This document shows positions 16,437 to 25,503 of a DNA stretch of 64,000 bases, piece by piece (the first letter of the stretch is position 1; each line of letters starts with the position of its first letter). Both the position numbers and the translations under genes were made by a program. This DNA is from Glacieibacterium sp038210595. GTDB lineage: Bacteria; Pseudomonadota; Alphaproteobacteria; Sphingomonadales; Sphingomonadaceae. Under the pieces are notes generated by a model. It saw only the letters and a program-made list of their open reading frames with translations, did no database searches and was not told the DNA's origin. Location of the stretch: the NCBI GenBank assembly GCA_038210595.1, contig JBBQWN010000003.1:69643-133642 (forward strand), in the 5' to 3' direction.

Positions 16437-17816
16437 GTGAGCATGATCTGGAAGCGTTGGACCCGTAGCCGTACCGACGAGGTGGCTGCCGAGGAGCCCG
16501 ACCGCGCCGCGCCGTTCGCGTCGATCGATGCCAAGTTGCGGCAGCGGCCCGCGTTTCTGGATGCGTTGTGGCGCGACCCGGTCGGCACGCGCCCGAACGC
16601 CGAGCTGCCGCGCTTCGCCGCCAGCGCCTCGGACGACATCGAGACCAGCGAGGAGCCGCTGCTCGCCCGCAAGCGACTGGCGCTGCGCGATGCGCTCGGC
16701 GCCTCGCAGCCGGTGATCGCGCGCGAGCGCTTCGCCGGCCGCCACGACGCGCTCGCCCAGCTGATCGCCGCGATCGAGCAGCAGCGCGTCCACGTCGTGG
16801 TCTACGGCGAGCGCGGTATCGGCAAGACCAGCCTGGTCCACGTCTTCGCCGACACCGCGCGGGAAGCGCGCTACCTGGTGCTCTACGGCAGCTGCGGGAC
16901 GGAGGCGCGGTTCGACACGATGTTCCGGGCGTTCGCGGCCAAGCTGCCGATGCTCTATCACCGCGACGTGCTGCCGACCGCGATCGACAACGATGCCACC
17001 GCGCATTTCGACAAGCTGTTGCCGGAAGGCGAGTTCGGCCCGCGCGAGGTCAGCGACCTGTTCGCCGACGTCGTCGGCACCCGCGTCGTGCTGATCCTCG
17101 ACGAGTATGACCGCGTCCTCGACCCCGGCTTCCGTCGCGACGTCGCGGAGCTCATCAAGAACCTGTCGGACCGCGCCGCCCGCGTCCAGCTGGTGCTGAC
17201 CGGCGTCGCCCAGAATCTCGACGAGCTGGTTGGCTACGCTCCGTCCATCCGGCGCAACATCGTCGGCCTGCCGATGCGGCCGCTGAGCGAGCCGGAGGTG
17301 CGCTCGGTGCTGGCGCTCGGCGAGCAGGCCGCCGACATCGTCTACAGCGACGAGGCGACGGAGATGATCGCCACCATGGCCGGCGGCTCGCCCTACCTCG
17401 TCCGCCTGCTCGGCCACCGCGCCGGCATGGCGGCGATCGAGCAGAAGCGCAGCGTCGTCGATGCCGCCCACGGCCGCGCCGCGGTCGAGCGCGTGCTGAC
17501 CGACTGGAACGCCTCGCTGCCGCGCCGCATCCAGACCATCCTCGGCCGTGACGATGCACGCTCGCAGTGGCCGCTGCTGGTCGGCGCGGCGCGGGCGGGC
17601 AGCTCGGCCGACGGCTGGTTCAGCGTCGACGACGTGCACACCGAGCTGAACGGCGCGATGCCGCCGCCGTCGATCGAGCGCGACCTGCGCCACTTCGCCC
17701 ACGCCCACGAGCTGCTCGAGCTGCAGGAGGGCGACGAAACCCGTTTCCGCTACCGCTATCCGGGCGTCTCGTCGCTGCTGCTGATGTCGGCGGCGATGGC
17801 CAAGCTCGCCGCCTGA
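16437..17816 (+). CDS. AAA ATPase (ORC/TniB-like) of the exosortase V locus
   Basis: A 459-residue cytoplasmic protein starting at GTG 16437 (ATG 16443 is an alternative). It has Walker A YGERGIGKTS near residue 122-131 and Walker B VVLILDEYDRVLD near 218-230, with a sensor-like LVLTGVAQNLDEL. A helical lid and a C-terminal winged-helix-like region (VDDVHTELNGAMPPPSIERDLRHF) follow. This order is that of ORC/TniB-like ATPases. XrtA loci carry an associated ATPase of ExeA type, so this may be its counterpart in the V system, but its partner is unknown. The first ~100 residues are charged and have no clear domain. Confidence 0.82.
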   Translation: MSMIWKRWTRSRTDEVAAEEPDRAAPFASIDAKLRQRPAFLDALWRDPVGTRPNAELPRFAASASDDIETSEEPLLARKRLALRDALGASQPVIARERFAGRHDALAQLIAAIEQQRVHVVVYGERGIGKTSLVHVFADTAREARYLVLYGSCGTEARFDTMFRAFAAKLPMLYHRDVLPTAIDNDATAHFDKLLPEGEFGPREVSDLFADVVGTRVVLILDEYDRVLDPGFRRDVAELIKNLSDRAARVQLVLTGVAQNLDELVGYAPSIRRNIVGLPMRPLSEPEVRSVLALGEQAADIVYSDEATEMIATMAGGSPYLVRLLGHRAGMAAIEQKRSVVDAAHGRAAVERVLTDWNASLPRRIQTILGRDDARSQWPLLVGAARAGSSADGWFSVDDVHTELNGAMPPPSIERDLRHFAHAHELLELQEGDETRFRYRYPGVSSLLLMSAAMAKLAA

Positions 17817-17884
17817 AGGCTTTAGCCGGGTCGTAATCTTCGACCCCTATCGCAGCGCACGATAATGGCGGAAGCGGGGCTGGC

Positions 17885-18820
17885 GTGGCAGACGAACAAG
17901 CGGCAGTGACCGGCGCAGCCCCGGTGGCAAGCGTCATCATTCCGCACCTCGACACGCCGGACCTGCTTGCCCGCTGCCTGGCGTCGGTCACCGGCCAGAC
18001 GCTGCGCCAGGGCGGCTTCGAGGTCATCGTCGTCGACAACGGCTCGCGGGTCAGCCTCGACGCGGTCCGCGCGGCCTATCCGCAGGTGCGCTTCCTGCAC
18101 GAACCCGCGCCGGGGCCGGGACTGGCCCGCAACACCGGGGCAGCCGCCGCCCGCGCCGCGATCCTCGCCTTCATCGATGCCGATTGCCGGGCGGAAGCTG
18201 GCTGGCTGCAGGCCGCCGTCGACGCCGTCGAACCCGATCCGGCGCGCACCGTCGTCGGCGGCGATGTCCGCATCGATTTCCTCGATCCCCGCCACCTGAC
18301 CCCGGTCGAGGCGTATGAGGCGGTCTTCGCCTATCGCCAGCGCTGGTACATCGCGACGCTGAAGTTCTCCGGCACCGGCAACCTCGCGCTCGGCCGCGAG
18401 GTGCTGGCCGCGGTCGGCCCGTTTGCCGGCATCGACGTCGCCGAGGACCGCGACTGGGGCCGCCGCGCGACTGCCGCGGGCTACGCCGCCCGCTATGTCG
18501 AGCCGATGCGGATCTATCACCCCGGCCGCACCAGCTTCACCCAGCTGACGCGCAAATGGGAGCGGCATATCGGCCACGATTTTCACGATCACCGCGCCGC
18601 CGGCCGGCCGCTGCTCCTGTGGCAGGCGAAGGCGCTGGCGGTGCTGGTGTCGGGCGTCGTCCATGCCTCGCGGGTGCTCACCTCCGACCGGCTGACCGGC
18701 GCCGCGAACCGCTGGCGCGGCATCGGCGTGCTGCTCCGCATCCGGGCCTGGCGCTGCGGGGAAATGCTGCGGGTGGCGCGGGCGGGGGCCGCCAGCGGCG
18801 CGGCGTGGCGGCGGACATGA
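17885..18820 (+). CDS. Family 2 glycosyltransferase
   Basis: A 311-residue GT-A type enzyme starting at GTG. The nucleotide-sugar fold begins at ASVIIPHLDTPD and has VIVVDNGS. The DXD-type motif is DADC near residue 98, and a catalytic-base candidate is AEDRDWGRRA near 195. A C-terminal membrane-associated helix (ALAVLVSGVVHASRVL) may hold it at the inner membrane. The next glycosyltransferase overlaps it by four bases (ATGA), so the two should act in one repeat-unit pathway. The donor sugar cannot be read from the sequence. Confidence 0.9.
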   Translation: MADEQAAVTGAAPVASVIIPHLDTPDLLARCLASVTGQTLRQGGFEVIVVDNGSRVSLDAVRAAYPQVRFLHEPAPGPGLARNTGAAAARAAILAFIDADCRAEAGWLQAAVDAVEPDPARTVVGGDVRIDFLDPRHLTPVEAYEAVFAYRQRWYIATLKFSGTGNLALGREVLAAVGPFAGIDVAEDRDWGRRATAAGYAARYVEPMRIYHPGRTSFTQLTRKWERHIGHDFHDHRAAGRPLLLWQAKALAVLVSGVVHASRVLTSDRLTGAANRWRGIGVLLRIRAWRCGEMLRVARAGAASGAAWRRT

Positions 18821-19821
18821 CCGCGACACTGGGGGTCGTGCTGGTCAACTGGCGCGGCGCCGCCGACACCGTCGAATGCCTCGAATCCCTGACGCGCGCG
18901 ACGATCCCGCTGCGCGTCGTCGTAGTCGACAACGCCTCGGGCGATGGCTCGCCGGGCCGCATCGCGGCCTGGGCGCGCGGCGAGCAGCCGGCGGTGCCCG
19001 CCTCGGCCGCGATGGCGGGGTTCAGCACGCCGCCGGCCCCGAAGCCCGTCGCGTGGCAGCAGCGCGGGCCCGGCGAATCCGCCGACGACGGGGCGTGGCT
19101 GACGCTGATCGATTCGGGCGGCAACCTCGGCTTTGCCGGCGGCAACAACGTCGGCCTGCGTTTCCTGCTCGCCGATCCGGCGATCCGATATGTCTGGCTG
19201 CTCAACAACGATACGGTCGCCGCGCCCGACGCGCCCGCCGCGCTTGTCGCCACGCTCGACGCGGCCCCGGCGGCCGGCATGTGCGGGACCGTGGTGCGCT
19301 ATTACCACCGCCCCGATACGCTGCAGGCGCTGAACGGCAGCCGCTTCAACGTCTGGACCGGCACGTCCGCCGGGCTTGCGTCCGGCGCGCCCGCGGCAAC
19401 CCCGTTCGATGCCGCGACGATCGTCCGGGACACCGACTTCATCCTCGGGGCATCGCTGGCGGTGACCCGCGCCTTCGTCGCGACGGTGGGCGAAATGGAG
19501 GAAGCCTATTTCCTCTATTACGAGGAGATCGACTGGGCGTGGCGCAACCGCGGGCGATTCGCGGTGACGTTCGCCAGCGGTGCGGTCGTCTATCACAAGG
19601 AAGGCGGCTCGATCGGCTCGTCCGGCCGCAAGGGCGGGCGCAGCAACCTGTCGGAATATTATCTGATGCGTTCGAAGCTGAAGCTGATCGGCCGTCACCG
19701 TCCGTATCTGCTGCCGGTGCACTGGGCCGTCGCGGCGGCGCAGATCGCGCTGCGGCTGGCGCGGCGGCAGCCGGCGAAGGCGATGGTGATGACGCGGGCG
19801 CTGCTCGGGCTTAAAGGTTGA
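18817..19821 (+). CDS. Family 2 glycosyltransferase, rhamnosyltransferase-like
   Basis: A 334-residue protein. I chose ATG 18817, which overlaps the previous stop (ATGA); a longer frame to 18556 is antisense-like noise within the previous gene. It carries GVVLVNWRGAADTVECLESL, VVVVDNASGDGS, GNLGFAGGNNVGLR, the DXD-type LLNNDTV and a late EEIDWAWRNR base motif. These match the rhamnosyltransferase-like GT2 group. The rfb genes for dTDP-rhamnose lie downstream, which supports but does not prove rhamnose as donor. A Pro/Ala-rich insert at about residues 55-85 is unusual. Confidence 0.9.
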   Translation: MTATLGVVLVNWRGAADTVECLESLTRATIPLRVVVVDNASGDGSPGRIAAWARGEQPAVPASAAMAGFSTPPAPKPVAWQQRGPGESADDGAWLTLIDSGGNLGFAGGNNVGLRFLLADPAIRYVWLLNNDTVAAPDAPAALVATLDAAPAAGMCGTVVRYYHRPDTLQALNGSRFNVWTGTSAGLASGAPAATPFDAATIVRDTDFILGASLAVTRAFVATVGEMEEAYFLYYEEIDWAWRNRGRFAVTFASGAVVYHKEGGSIGSSGRKGGRSNLSEYYLMRSKLKLIGRHRPYLLPVHWAVAAAQIALRLARRQPAKAMVMTRALLGLKG

Positions 19822-19871
19822 CGCGGGCGCGCGGCCACGGTCTATCCGCGCCAGGATTCAGGGAGACGACG

Positions 19872-20807
19872 ATGCGCAATGCAAGGGCTGCGGGGCTGAT
19901 CGGCGGTGTCGCGTTGCTGACGCTGCTCGGGGCCTGCAACGACAAGGCCAAGGCACCGACCGGCCAGGTCGTGGCGACCGTCAACGGTGAGGATATCACC
20001 GTCCACGAGCTGAACGGCGAGCTGCAGACGCTGCAGGGCCGGATCCCCGCCGATGCGCCGAAGAAGCTGGTCGAGCAGGCGGCGCTGCAGAGCGTTGTCG
20101 AGCGCAAGATGCTGGCCGATGTCGCCAAGAAGCGCGGCCTCGACAAGAACCCGCAGTTCCTGCTCGCGGAGCGGCGCGTCGACGAAGGGCTGCTCGTCCA
20201 GGCGCTGCAGGCCGACATCGCCAAGGCCGTCCCCAAGACGACCCGCGAGGCGGCGCAGAAGTTCATCGAGGAAAACCCGCAACTGTTCGCGGAGCGCAAG
20301 ATCTATACGCTCGACCAGATCCAGTTCCTGCGGCCGGCGAACATTGCCTCGCTGCCCCTGCCCCAGGCCAAGACGCTCGGCGACGTTGCCGCCGTGCTCA
20401 GCGCCGCCAAGGTCGAGTTCCGCCGTGCCAACGTCCAGTACGATGCGCTGCAGGTCAATCCGCAGCTGACGGCGGAGATCGGCAAGATCCTGGCGCGCAA
20501 CCCCGACGAGGTCTTTGTCTTCGGCGACCGGCCGCAGGGCGCGCCGGCACCGGTCATGTACGCCAACCACGTCGTCAACACGCGCACCGAACCGTTCATC
20601 GGCGAGAAGGCGATCGCCTTTGCGCAGCAGGTGCTGCAGCGCACCGCGGTGCAGAAGGCGCTGCAGACCGCGCTGAAGAAGTTCACCGACGAGGCCAAGC
20701 CGAACATCACCTATGCGGCCGGCTATTCGGCGCCGAAGCCGCCCGCGGCCCCCGCCGCCACGCCCGCCGCCGCCGCCCCCGCTCCCGCAGGTCCGCCGCC
20801 GGCCTGA
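19872..20807 (+). CDS. epsD: EpsD-type peptidyl-prolyl cis-trans isomerase lipoprotein
   Basis: A 311-residue exported lipoprotein. The ATG at 19872 follows GGGAGACGAC; a longer frame from 19818 lacks a ribosome site. The signal ends in the lipobox LLGAC with Cys at about residue 20. A SurA/parvulin-like N-terminal chaperone region follows (VNGEDITVHELNGEL), then a degenerate rotamase domain. The C terminus is a Pro/Ala tail. EpsD proteins are found in exosortase-linked polysaccharide loci, where they probably help fold exported partners. It starts 50 bases after the glycosyltransferase gene and is followed by the pyruvyl transferase. Confidence 0.86.
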   Translation: MRNARAAGLIGGVALLTLLGACNDKAKAPTGQVVATVNGEDITVHELNGELQTLQGRIPADAPKKLVEQAALQSVVERKMLADVAKKRGLDKNPQFLLAERRVDEGLLVQALQADIAKAVPKTTREAAQKFIEENPQLFAERKIYTLDQIQFLRPANIASLPLPQAKTLGDVAAVLSAAKVEFRRANVQYDALQVNPQLTAEIGKILARNPDEVFVFGDRPQGAPAPVMYANHVVNTRTEPFIGEKAIAFAQQVLQRTAVQKALQTALKKFTDEAKPNITYAAGYSAPKPPAAPAATPAAAAPAPAGPPPA

Positions 20808-20828
20808 CGCCGGCGCAGGAGGCGTATC

Positions 20829-21989
20829 ATGTCACCGCGTATCCGCGTCGGGCTGCTATGGCACTCGGCGCGCTCGGGTAATCTTGGCGTCGGCGCGCTG
20901 ACGATCGGCAACATGGCGCTGGCGGCGCGCGCCGCCGCCCGCGTCGGGCTGGTGCCGGCGTTCACCATCTTCGGCCCGCGCGAGACCGGCCCGGCCTATG
21001 TCGGGCCGGAGGTGGCGACGCGGACCATCGACGGCCGCTACATGACCGGACGCGGCGGTTTCTGGCGCGATCTTGGCGAGATCGACATCATGCTCGACAT
21101 CGGGGCCGGCGACAGTTTCACCGACATCTATCCGTCGAAGCGCTTCGCCTACATGATCGCCACCAAGGCGATGACGGTCGCGCGCGGCGTGCCGCTGATC
21201 CTGTCGCCGCAGACCATCGGGCCGTTTTCAAAGCCGCTGCACCGGGCTGCCGCGGCCTGGGCCTGCCGCCGCACCGAGGTCGTGTTCGTGCGCGATCCGC
21301 TGTCGCTCGCGGCGATGGCCGACCTCGCGCCATCGGTCCGGACGATCGAGGCGGTCGATGTCGCCTTCGCCCTGCCCTTCGAGGCCCGGCCGCGCGGCGG
21401 CGACCGCATCAAGGTCGGCCTCAACGTCTCCGGGCTGCTGTACAGCGGCGGCTACAGCGGCGCGAACGAGTTCGGCATCGAGGTCGACTACCGGGCGCTG
21501 ACCGACCGGCTGATCGAGATGTGGACGGCGCGGGCCGATGTGGAGCTGCACCTGATCCCGCACGTCAACTCCGCGATCCCGCGCGACGACGACCGCGCCG
21601 TCGCCGACAGCCTCGCGGCGCGCTATCCGGGCCTCGTCCGCCCCGCCGACTTCACCTCGCCGTCCGACGCCAAATCCTATATTTCAGGCCTGAACTTTCT
21701 CGTCGGCGCGCGGATGCACGCGACCATCGCCGCCTGGTCCAGCGGCACGCCGGTGGTGCCGATTTCCTACAGCCGCAAGTTCGAAGGACTGTTCGGCGGC
21801 CTCGGTTACCCCTGGCTCGTCCCGGCCCGCGGCCGATCGACTGAAAATGCTATCAGTTTCATAACCGATGCCTTCGAACGCCGCGCCGAACTCGCCGCCG
21901 ACATCGCCCGCGCCCAACCCATCGTCGAAGCCGGCCTCGAACGCTATGTCGCCGAACTGGCCACCAGCTTCTGCGCTGCCACCGCATGA
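20829..21989 (+). CDS. Polysaccharide pyruvyl transferase family protein
   Basis: A 386-residue GT-B-like enzyme that would add a pyruvate ketal (from phosphoenolpyruvate) to a sugar of the exopolysaccharide. Typical features are an N-terminal GLLWHSARSGNLGVGALT, MLDIGAGDSFTDIY, ILSPQTIGPF, and a C-terminal LVGARMHATIAAWSSGTPVVPISYSRKFEGL, in which the His and Arg contact phosphoenolpyruvate in characterised members. The stop overlaps the next start by four bases. Pyruvylation gives the polymer a negative charge. The acceptor sugar is unknown. Confidence 0.92.
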   Translation: MSPRIRVGLLWHSARSGNLGVGALTIGNMALAARAAARVGLVPAFTIFGPRETGPAYVGPEVATRTIDGRYMTGRGGFWRDLGEIDIMLDIGAGDSFTDIYPSKRFAYMIATKAMTVARGVPLILSPQTIGPFSKPLHRAAAAWACRRTEVVFVRDPLSLAAMADLAPSVRTIEAVDVAFALPFEARPRGGDRIKVGLNVSGLLYSGGYSGANEFGIEVDYRALTDRLIEMWTARADVELHLIPHVNSAIPRDDDRAVADSLAARYPGLVRPADFTSPSDAKSYISGLNFLVGARMHATIAAWSSGTPVVPISYSRKFEGLFGGLGYPWLVPARGRSTENAISFITDAFERRAELAADIARAQPIVEAGLERYVAELATSFCAATA

Positions 21990-23218
21990 TGTCGCCAACC
22001 CTCGACCGGGTCGTTCGCAGCCGCCTGTGCGCCGGCTGCGGCCTGTGCGCTTCGGTCGCCGGTGACGCGGTGACCATGACCCTCGCCCCGCCCGGTTTCG
22101 CGCGCCCCGTCCAGACGGCGCCGATCAGTGCCGCCGCCGAACGCACCATCGCCGCCGCCTGCCCAGGATCGGTCGTCGCGCCGTGGCCTGCCGATGCCGA
22201 CCCGCTGTGGGGACCGATGCTGGAGGTCTACACCGGCAACGCGACCGACCCCGCTGTTCGCCACGCCGGCTCGTCAGGCGGCGTTCTGTCGGCGCTGGCC
22301 ATTCACGCACTGACCAGCGGTCTCGCCGACCGCGTCGTCCATGTCGCGATGGACCCGGCGCATCCCACCCTCAACCGCATCCAGCAGAGCGTCGGCCGTG
22401 AACAGGTGATCGAGGCGGCGGGATCGCGCTACGCCCCGGCGTCACCCCTAGCCGGTATCGTCGCCGAGATCGAGCGCGGCGGGCGTTTCGTGTTCATCGG
22501 CAAGCCCTGCGATGTTGGCGCTCTCCGCCGCTACGCCACCGTCGACGGCCGCGTCGACGCGGCGGTGCCGCTGATGCTGTCGTTCTTCTGTGCCGGAACG
22601 CCGAGCCAGTCGGGCACCGACCGCTTGCTGGCGCGCCTTGGCGCCGACAAGACGCGGTTAACCGCTTTCCGCTATCGCGGCGACGGTTGGCCGGGCTACG
22701 CGACCGCGACTGAAGTCGGTGGCGCAACCAGCCGCATGAGCTATGCCGAAAGCTGGGGCGATATCCTGTCGAAGGAAGTGCAATTCCGCTGCAAGATCTG
22801 CCCCGACGCCGTTGGCGGGGTCGCCGACGTCGCCTGCGCCGATGCCTGGTACGGCGATGAGTCGGGCTATCCGCAGTTCGAGGAGGCCGAGGGGCGCAGC
22901 CTGTTGATCGTCCGCACTGCCGTCGGGGCAACGCTGCTTGCCGGCGCAACCGCCCGGGGTGCCGTCGAGACACAGCCGCTCGATCTCGGCGAGATCGTCA
23001 AGATGCAGCCCCACCAGGCGCGCCGCAAGCAGCTCGTCGCGTCGCGACTGGCGGCGCTGACAGCAACGCTGCAACCCAGGCCGGGGGTTGCCGGCCTGAA
23101 GGTCGCCGCGGCGGCGCGCGGTGCCGGACCGCGCGATCAGTTCAGATCCTTCGCCGGCGCCGCGCGCCGCATCCTGCGCCAGCGCCTGACGCGCGCCGGT
23201 GCCGAAGTAAGCAATTGA
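21986..23218 (+). CDS. Coenzyme F420 hydrogenase/dehydrogenase beta-subunit (FrhB) domain protein
   Basis: A 410-residue protein with an N-terminal ferredoxin-like cluster motif (CAGCGLC near residues 15-21) and an FrhB-like core: HAGSSGGVLSALA, FIGKPCDVGALRRY and FRCKICPDAVGGVADVACADAWYG. The cysteines are suited to iron-sulfur clusters, with flavin binding possible by family. F420 itself is not expected here. FrhB-like genes often sit beside pyruvyl transferases in polysaccharide loci, where they may reduce a precursor, but the reaction is unproven. It overlaps the pyruvyl transferase gene (ATGA) and lies seven bases before rfbA. Confidence 0.88.
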   Translation: MMSPTLDRVVRSRLCAGCGLCASVAGDAVTMTLAPPGFARPVQTAPISAAAERTIAAACPGSVVAPWPADADPLWGPMLEVYTGNATDPAVRHAGSSGGVLSALAIHALTSGLADRVVHVAMDPAHPTLNRIQQSVGREQVIEAAGSRYAPASPLAGIVAEIERGGRFVFIGKPCDVGALRRYATVDGRVDAAVPLMLSFFCAGTPSQSGTDRLLARLGADKTRLTAFRYRGDGWPGYATATEVGGATSRMSYAESWGDILSKEVQFRCKICPDAVGGVADVACADAWYGDESGYPQFEEAEGRSLLIVRTAVGATLLAGATARGAVETQPLDLGEIVKMQPHQARRKQLVASRLAALTATLQPRPGVAGLKVAAAARGAGPRDQFRSFAGAARRILRQRLTRAGAEVSN

Positions 23219-23225
23219 GGACGGC

Positions 23226-24104
23226 ATGAACCGGCGCGGCATCATCCTGGCGGGCGGCAGCGGCACCCGCCTGTATCCGCTGACCAAGCCGGTCTCCAAG
23301 CAGCTGATGCCGGTCTACGACAAGCCGATGATCTATTACCCGCTGTCGGTTCTCATGCTCGCCGGCATCCGCGAGGTACTGGTGATTACGACACCCGCCG
23401 ACAGTGCGGCGTTTCGCGGCCTGCTTGGCGACGGCGCGCAATGGGGGATGCACATCGACTATGCGGTGCAGCCCGAGCCGAAGGGACTGGCGCAGGCCTA
23501 TCATATCGGTGCCGATTTCGTTGGCGACCGGCCTTCAGTGCTGATCCTTGGCGACAACATCTTCTACGGTCACGGTCTACCCGAACTGCTCGGGAAGGCC
23601 GATGCCAGGGCCGACGGGGCGACCGTGTTCGGCTACTACGTCAAGGATCCGCAGGCCTATGGCGTCGTATCGTTCGACGCCGACGGCCGCGCCGCGACGA
23701 TCGAGGAAAAGCCCACCGCGCCGAAGTCGAACTATGCGGTGACTGGCCTGTATTTCTACGATGGCGACGCGGTGCGGCTGGCGCAGGACATCCGCCCGTC
23801 GCCCCGCGGCGAACTCGAGATCACCGACCTCAACCGCGCCTACCTCGACGCTGGAAAGCTCAATGTCGAACTGATGGGCCGCGGCTTCGCCTGGCTGGAT
23901 ACGGGGACCCACGGCTCGCTGCTCGATGCGGCGCTGTATGTCCGCATCGTCGAGGAGCGGCAGGGACTGAAAATCTGCTGCCCCGAGGAAATCGCCTGGC
24001 GGCAGGGTTTTATAGACGCCGAGCAACTTGCGCGTATCGCCGAGCCATTGCGTAAAAGCGGTTACGGGGAATATCTGATCGATCAGTTGAGGATTGCGAG
24101 GTGA
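23226..24104 (+). CDS. rfbA: Glucose-1-phosphate thymidylyltransferase
   Basis: First step to dTDP-L-rhamnose: dTTP plus glucose 1-phosphate gives dTDP-glucose. The 292 residues match the family length. The nucleotide-binding signature GGSGTRLYPLT is near residues 9-19. Also visible are VSKQLMPVYDKPMIYYPLS, LGDNIFYGHGL (metal-binding Asp), and VEEKP-like IEEKPTAPKS. The stop overlaps rfbC by four bases. It is the first of four coupled rfb genes in the order A-C-D-B. Confidence 0.97.
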   Translation: MNRRGIILAGGSGTRLYPLTKPVSKQLMPVYDKPMIYYPLSVLMLAGIREVLVITTPADSAAFRGLLGDGAQWGMHIDYAVQPEPKGLAQAYHIGADFVGDRPSVLILGDNIFYGHGLPELLGKADARADGATVFGYYVKDPQAYGVVSFDADGRAATIEEKPTAPKSNYAVTGLYFYDGDAVRLAQDIRPSPRGELEITDLNRAYLDAGKLNVELMGRGFAWLDTGTHGSLLDAALYVRIVEERQGLKICCPEEIAWRQGFIDAEQLARIAEPLRKSGYGEYLIDQLRIAR

Positions 24105-24646
24105 TCGTCCACGACACCGCCCTCCCCGGCGTCAAGTTGATCGAGCCGAAGGTGTTCGGCGACGACCGCGGTTTCTTCCTCGAAAGCTGGAATGCCCGCG
24201 TATTTGACGATGCCGGCATCGACGCCGCGTTCGTGCAGGATAATCACAGCCGTTCGGCGCGCGGGGTCCTGCGCGGGCTGCATTATCAGATCGTCGAGCC
24301 GCAGGGGAAACTGGTGCGCGTCGTCAGCGGTGCGGTGTTCGACGTGGCGGTCGACATCCGCCGTTCCAGTCCGCATTTCGCAAGGTGGTTCGGGGCTGAA
24401 ATCAGCGCCGACAACAAGCGCATGATGTGGGTGCCACCCGGCTTCGCGCATGGCTTCATCGTCCTGAGCGAAACGGCTGACTTCCTCTATAAATGCACGA
24501 CCCTCTATGCGCCGGCATACGACCGCGGCATTGCCTGGGACGATCCCGAGATCGGTATCGAGTGGCCGATTGGCGCCGGCACACCGCAATTGTCCGCCAA
24601 GGACGCCGCTGCACCCCGTCTCGCCGATGCCGAGGTGTTCGCGTGA
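24101..24646 (+). CDS. rfbC: dTDP-4-dehydrorhamnose 3,5-epimerase
   Basis: Converts dTDP-4-keto-6-deoxyglucose to dTDP-4-keto-rhamnose. A 181-residue cupin with GDDRGFFLESWN, the RGLHYQ motif holding the catalytic His, and a later MWVPPGFAHGFIVLSE. A start at GTG 24101 overlaps rfbA (GTGA). The stop overlaps the rfbD GTG by four bases. Length and all family motifs are normal. Confidence 0.97.
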   Translation: MIVHDTALPGVKLIEPKVFGDDRGFFLESWNARVFDDAGIDAAFVQDNHSRSARGVLRGLHYQIVEPQGKLVRVVSGAVFDVAVDIRRSSPHFARWFGAEISADNKRMMWVPPGFAHGFIVLSETADFLYKCTTLYAPAYDRGIAWDDPEIGIEWPIGAGTPQLSAKDAAAPRLADAEVFA

Positions 24647-25503
24647 GGGCATTGATCGCGGGCAGCGGCGGACAGCTTGGGCGGGCCCTGCAGGCTACCG
24701 CGCCGGCCGGGACTATCGTTATCGCCCCGCCCGAGGCCGAGTTCGATATTACTGATCCCGAAGCGGTCAGCCGGGTCGTCAAGGCTGCCGTGCCCGATGT
24801 CGTCATCAATGCCGCAGCTTACACCGCCGTCGACAAGGCGGAGAGCGACACTGCCGTGGCGCAGCGAGTCAACGTAAATGCCGTCGGCCTGCTTGCGGCG
24901 GCGGCCCGCAACGCCAGTGCGGCCTTTGCCCATGTCTCCACCGATTTCGTCTTCGACGGCCGGGGTCACTCCCCTTATCCGCCTGACGCCACGCCCAACC
25001 CGCTCGGCGTCTATGGCCGGACGAAGGCCGAGGGCGAGCAGGCGGCGCGTGAACTCCACGGCCGCCCGCTGATCGTCCGCACGGCCTGGGTCTATGCGGC
25101 GCAGGGCCAGAACTTCGTCCGCACCATGCTCCGCCTGATGGGCGAACGCGACGAAATCCGGGTCGTCGCCGACCAGATCGGCACGCCAACTCATGTGCAG
25201 ACACTCGCGCGCACGTTGTGGACGCTGATCGACGGCGGCCACACCGGTATCTTCCACGCGACCGACGCCGGCGTCGCCAGCTGGTACGATTTCGCGGTCG
25301 CCATCCACGAAGAGGGGCTGGCGGCGGGCGTGCTCAGCCGCCCGGTCGCGGTCATCCCGATCCGCACCGCCGATTACCCGACCCCAGCAGCGCGGCCGCC
25401 CTACGGCGTGCTCGACAAGACCGCGACCTGGACGATCACAGGGCCGGCACGGCATTGGCGGGAGGCGTTGAAGGATTGCATGACAGAGATCGCGCGTGGC
25501 TAA
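24643..25503 (+). CDS. rfbD: dTDP-4-dehydrorhamnose reductase
   Basis: Last step to dTDP-L-rhamnose, NADPH-dependent. I use GTG 24643, which overlaps rfbC (GTGA); this gives 286 residues, while a frame to 24493 would bury half of rfbC's end. The Rossmann motif is GSGGQLGRAL. The SDR catalytic tyrosine sits in YGRTKAEGE, and STDFVFDG and RTAWVYA are typical of RmlD. The stop overlaps rfbB by eight bases, so all four rfb genes are translationally linked. Confidence 0.96.
   Translation: MRALIAGSGGQLGRALQATAPAGTIVIAPPEAEFDITDPEAVSRVVKAAVPDVVINAAAYTAVDKAESDTAVAQRVNVNAVGLLAAAARNASAAFAHVSTDFVFDGRGHSPYPPDATPNPLGVYGRTKAEGEQAARELHGRPLIVRTAWVYAAQGQNFVRTMLRLMGERDEIRVVADQIGTPTHVQTLARTLWTLIDGGHTGIFHATDAGVASWYDFAVAIHEEGLAAGVLSRPVAVIPIRTADYPTPAARPPYGVLDKTATWTITGPARHWREALKDCMTEIARG

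Noticed and set aside
16441..17708. The long upstream extension of the barrel-protein frame
   Set aside because: It is antisense to the ATPase gene, which has intact Walker motifs; a signal peptide near 16214-16271 marks the true start.
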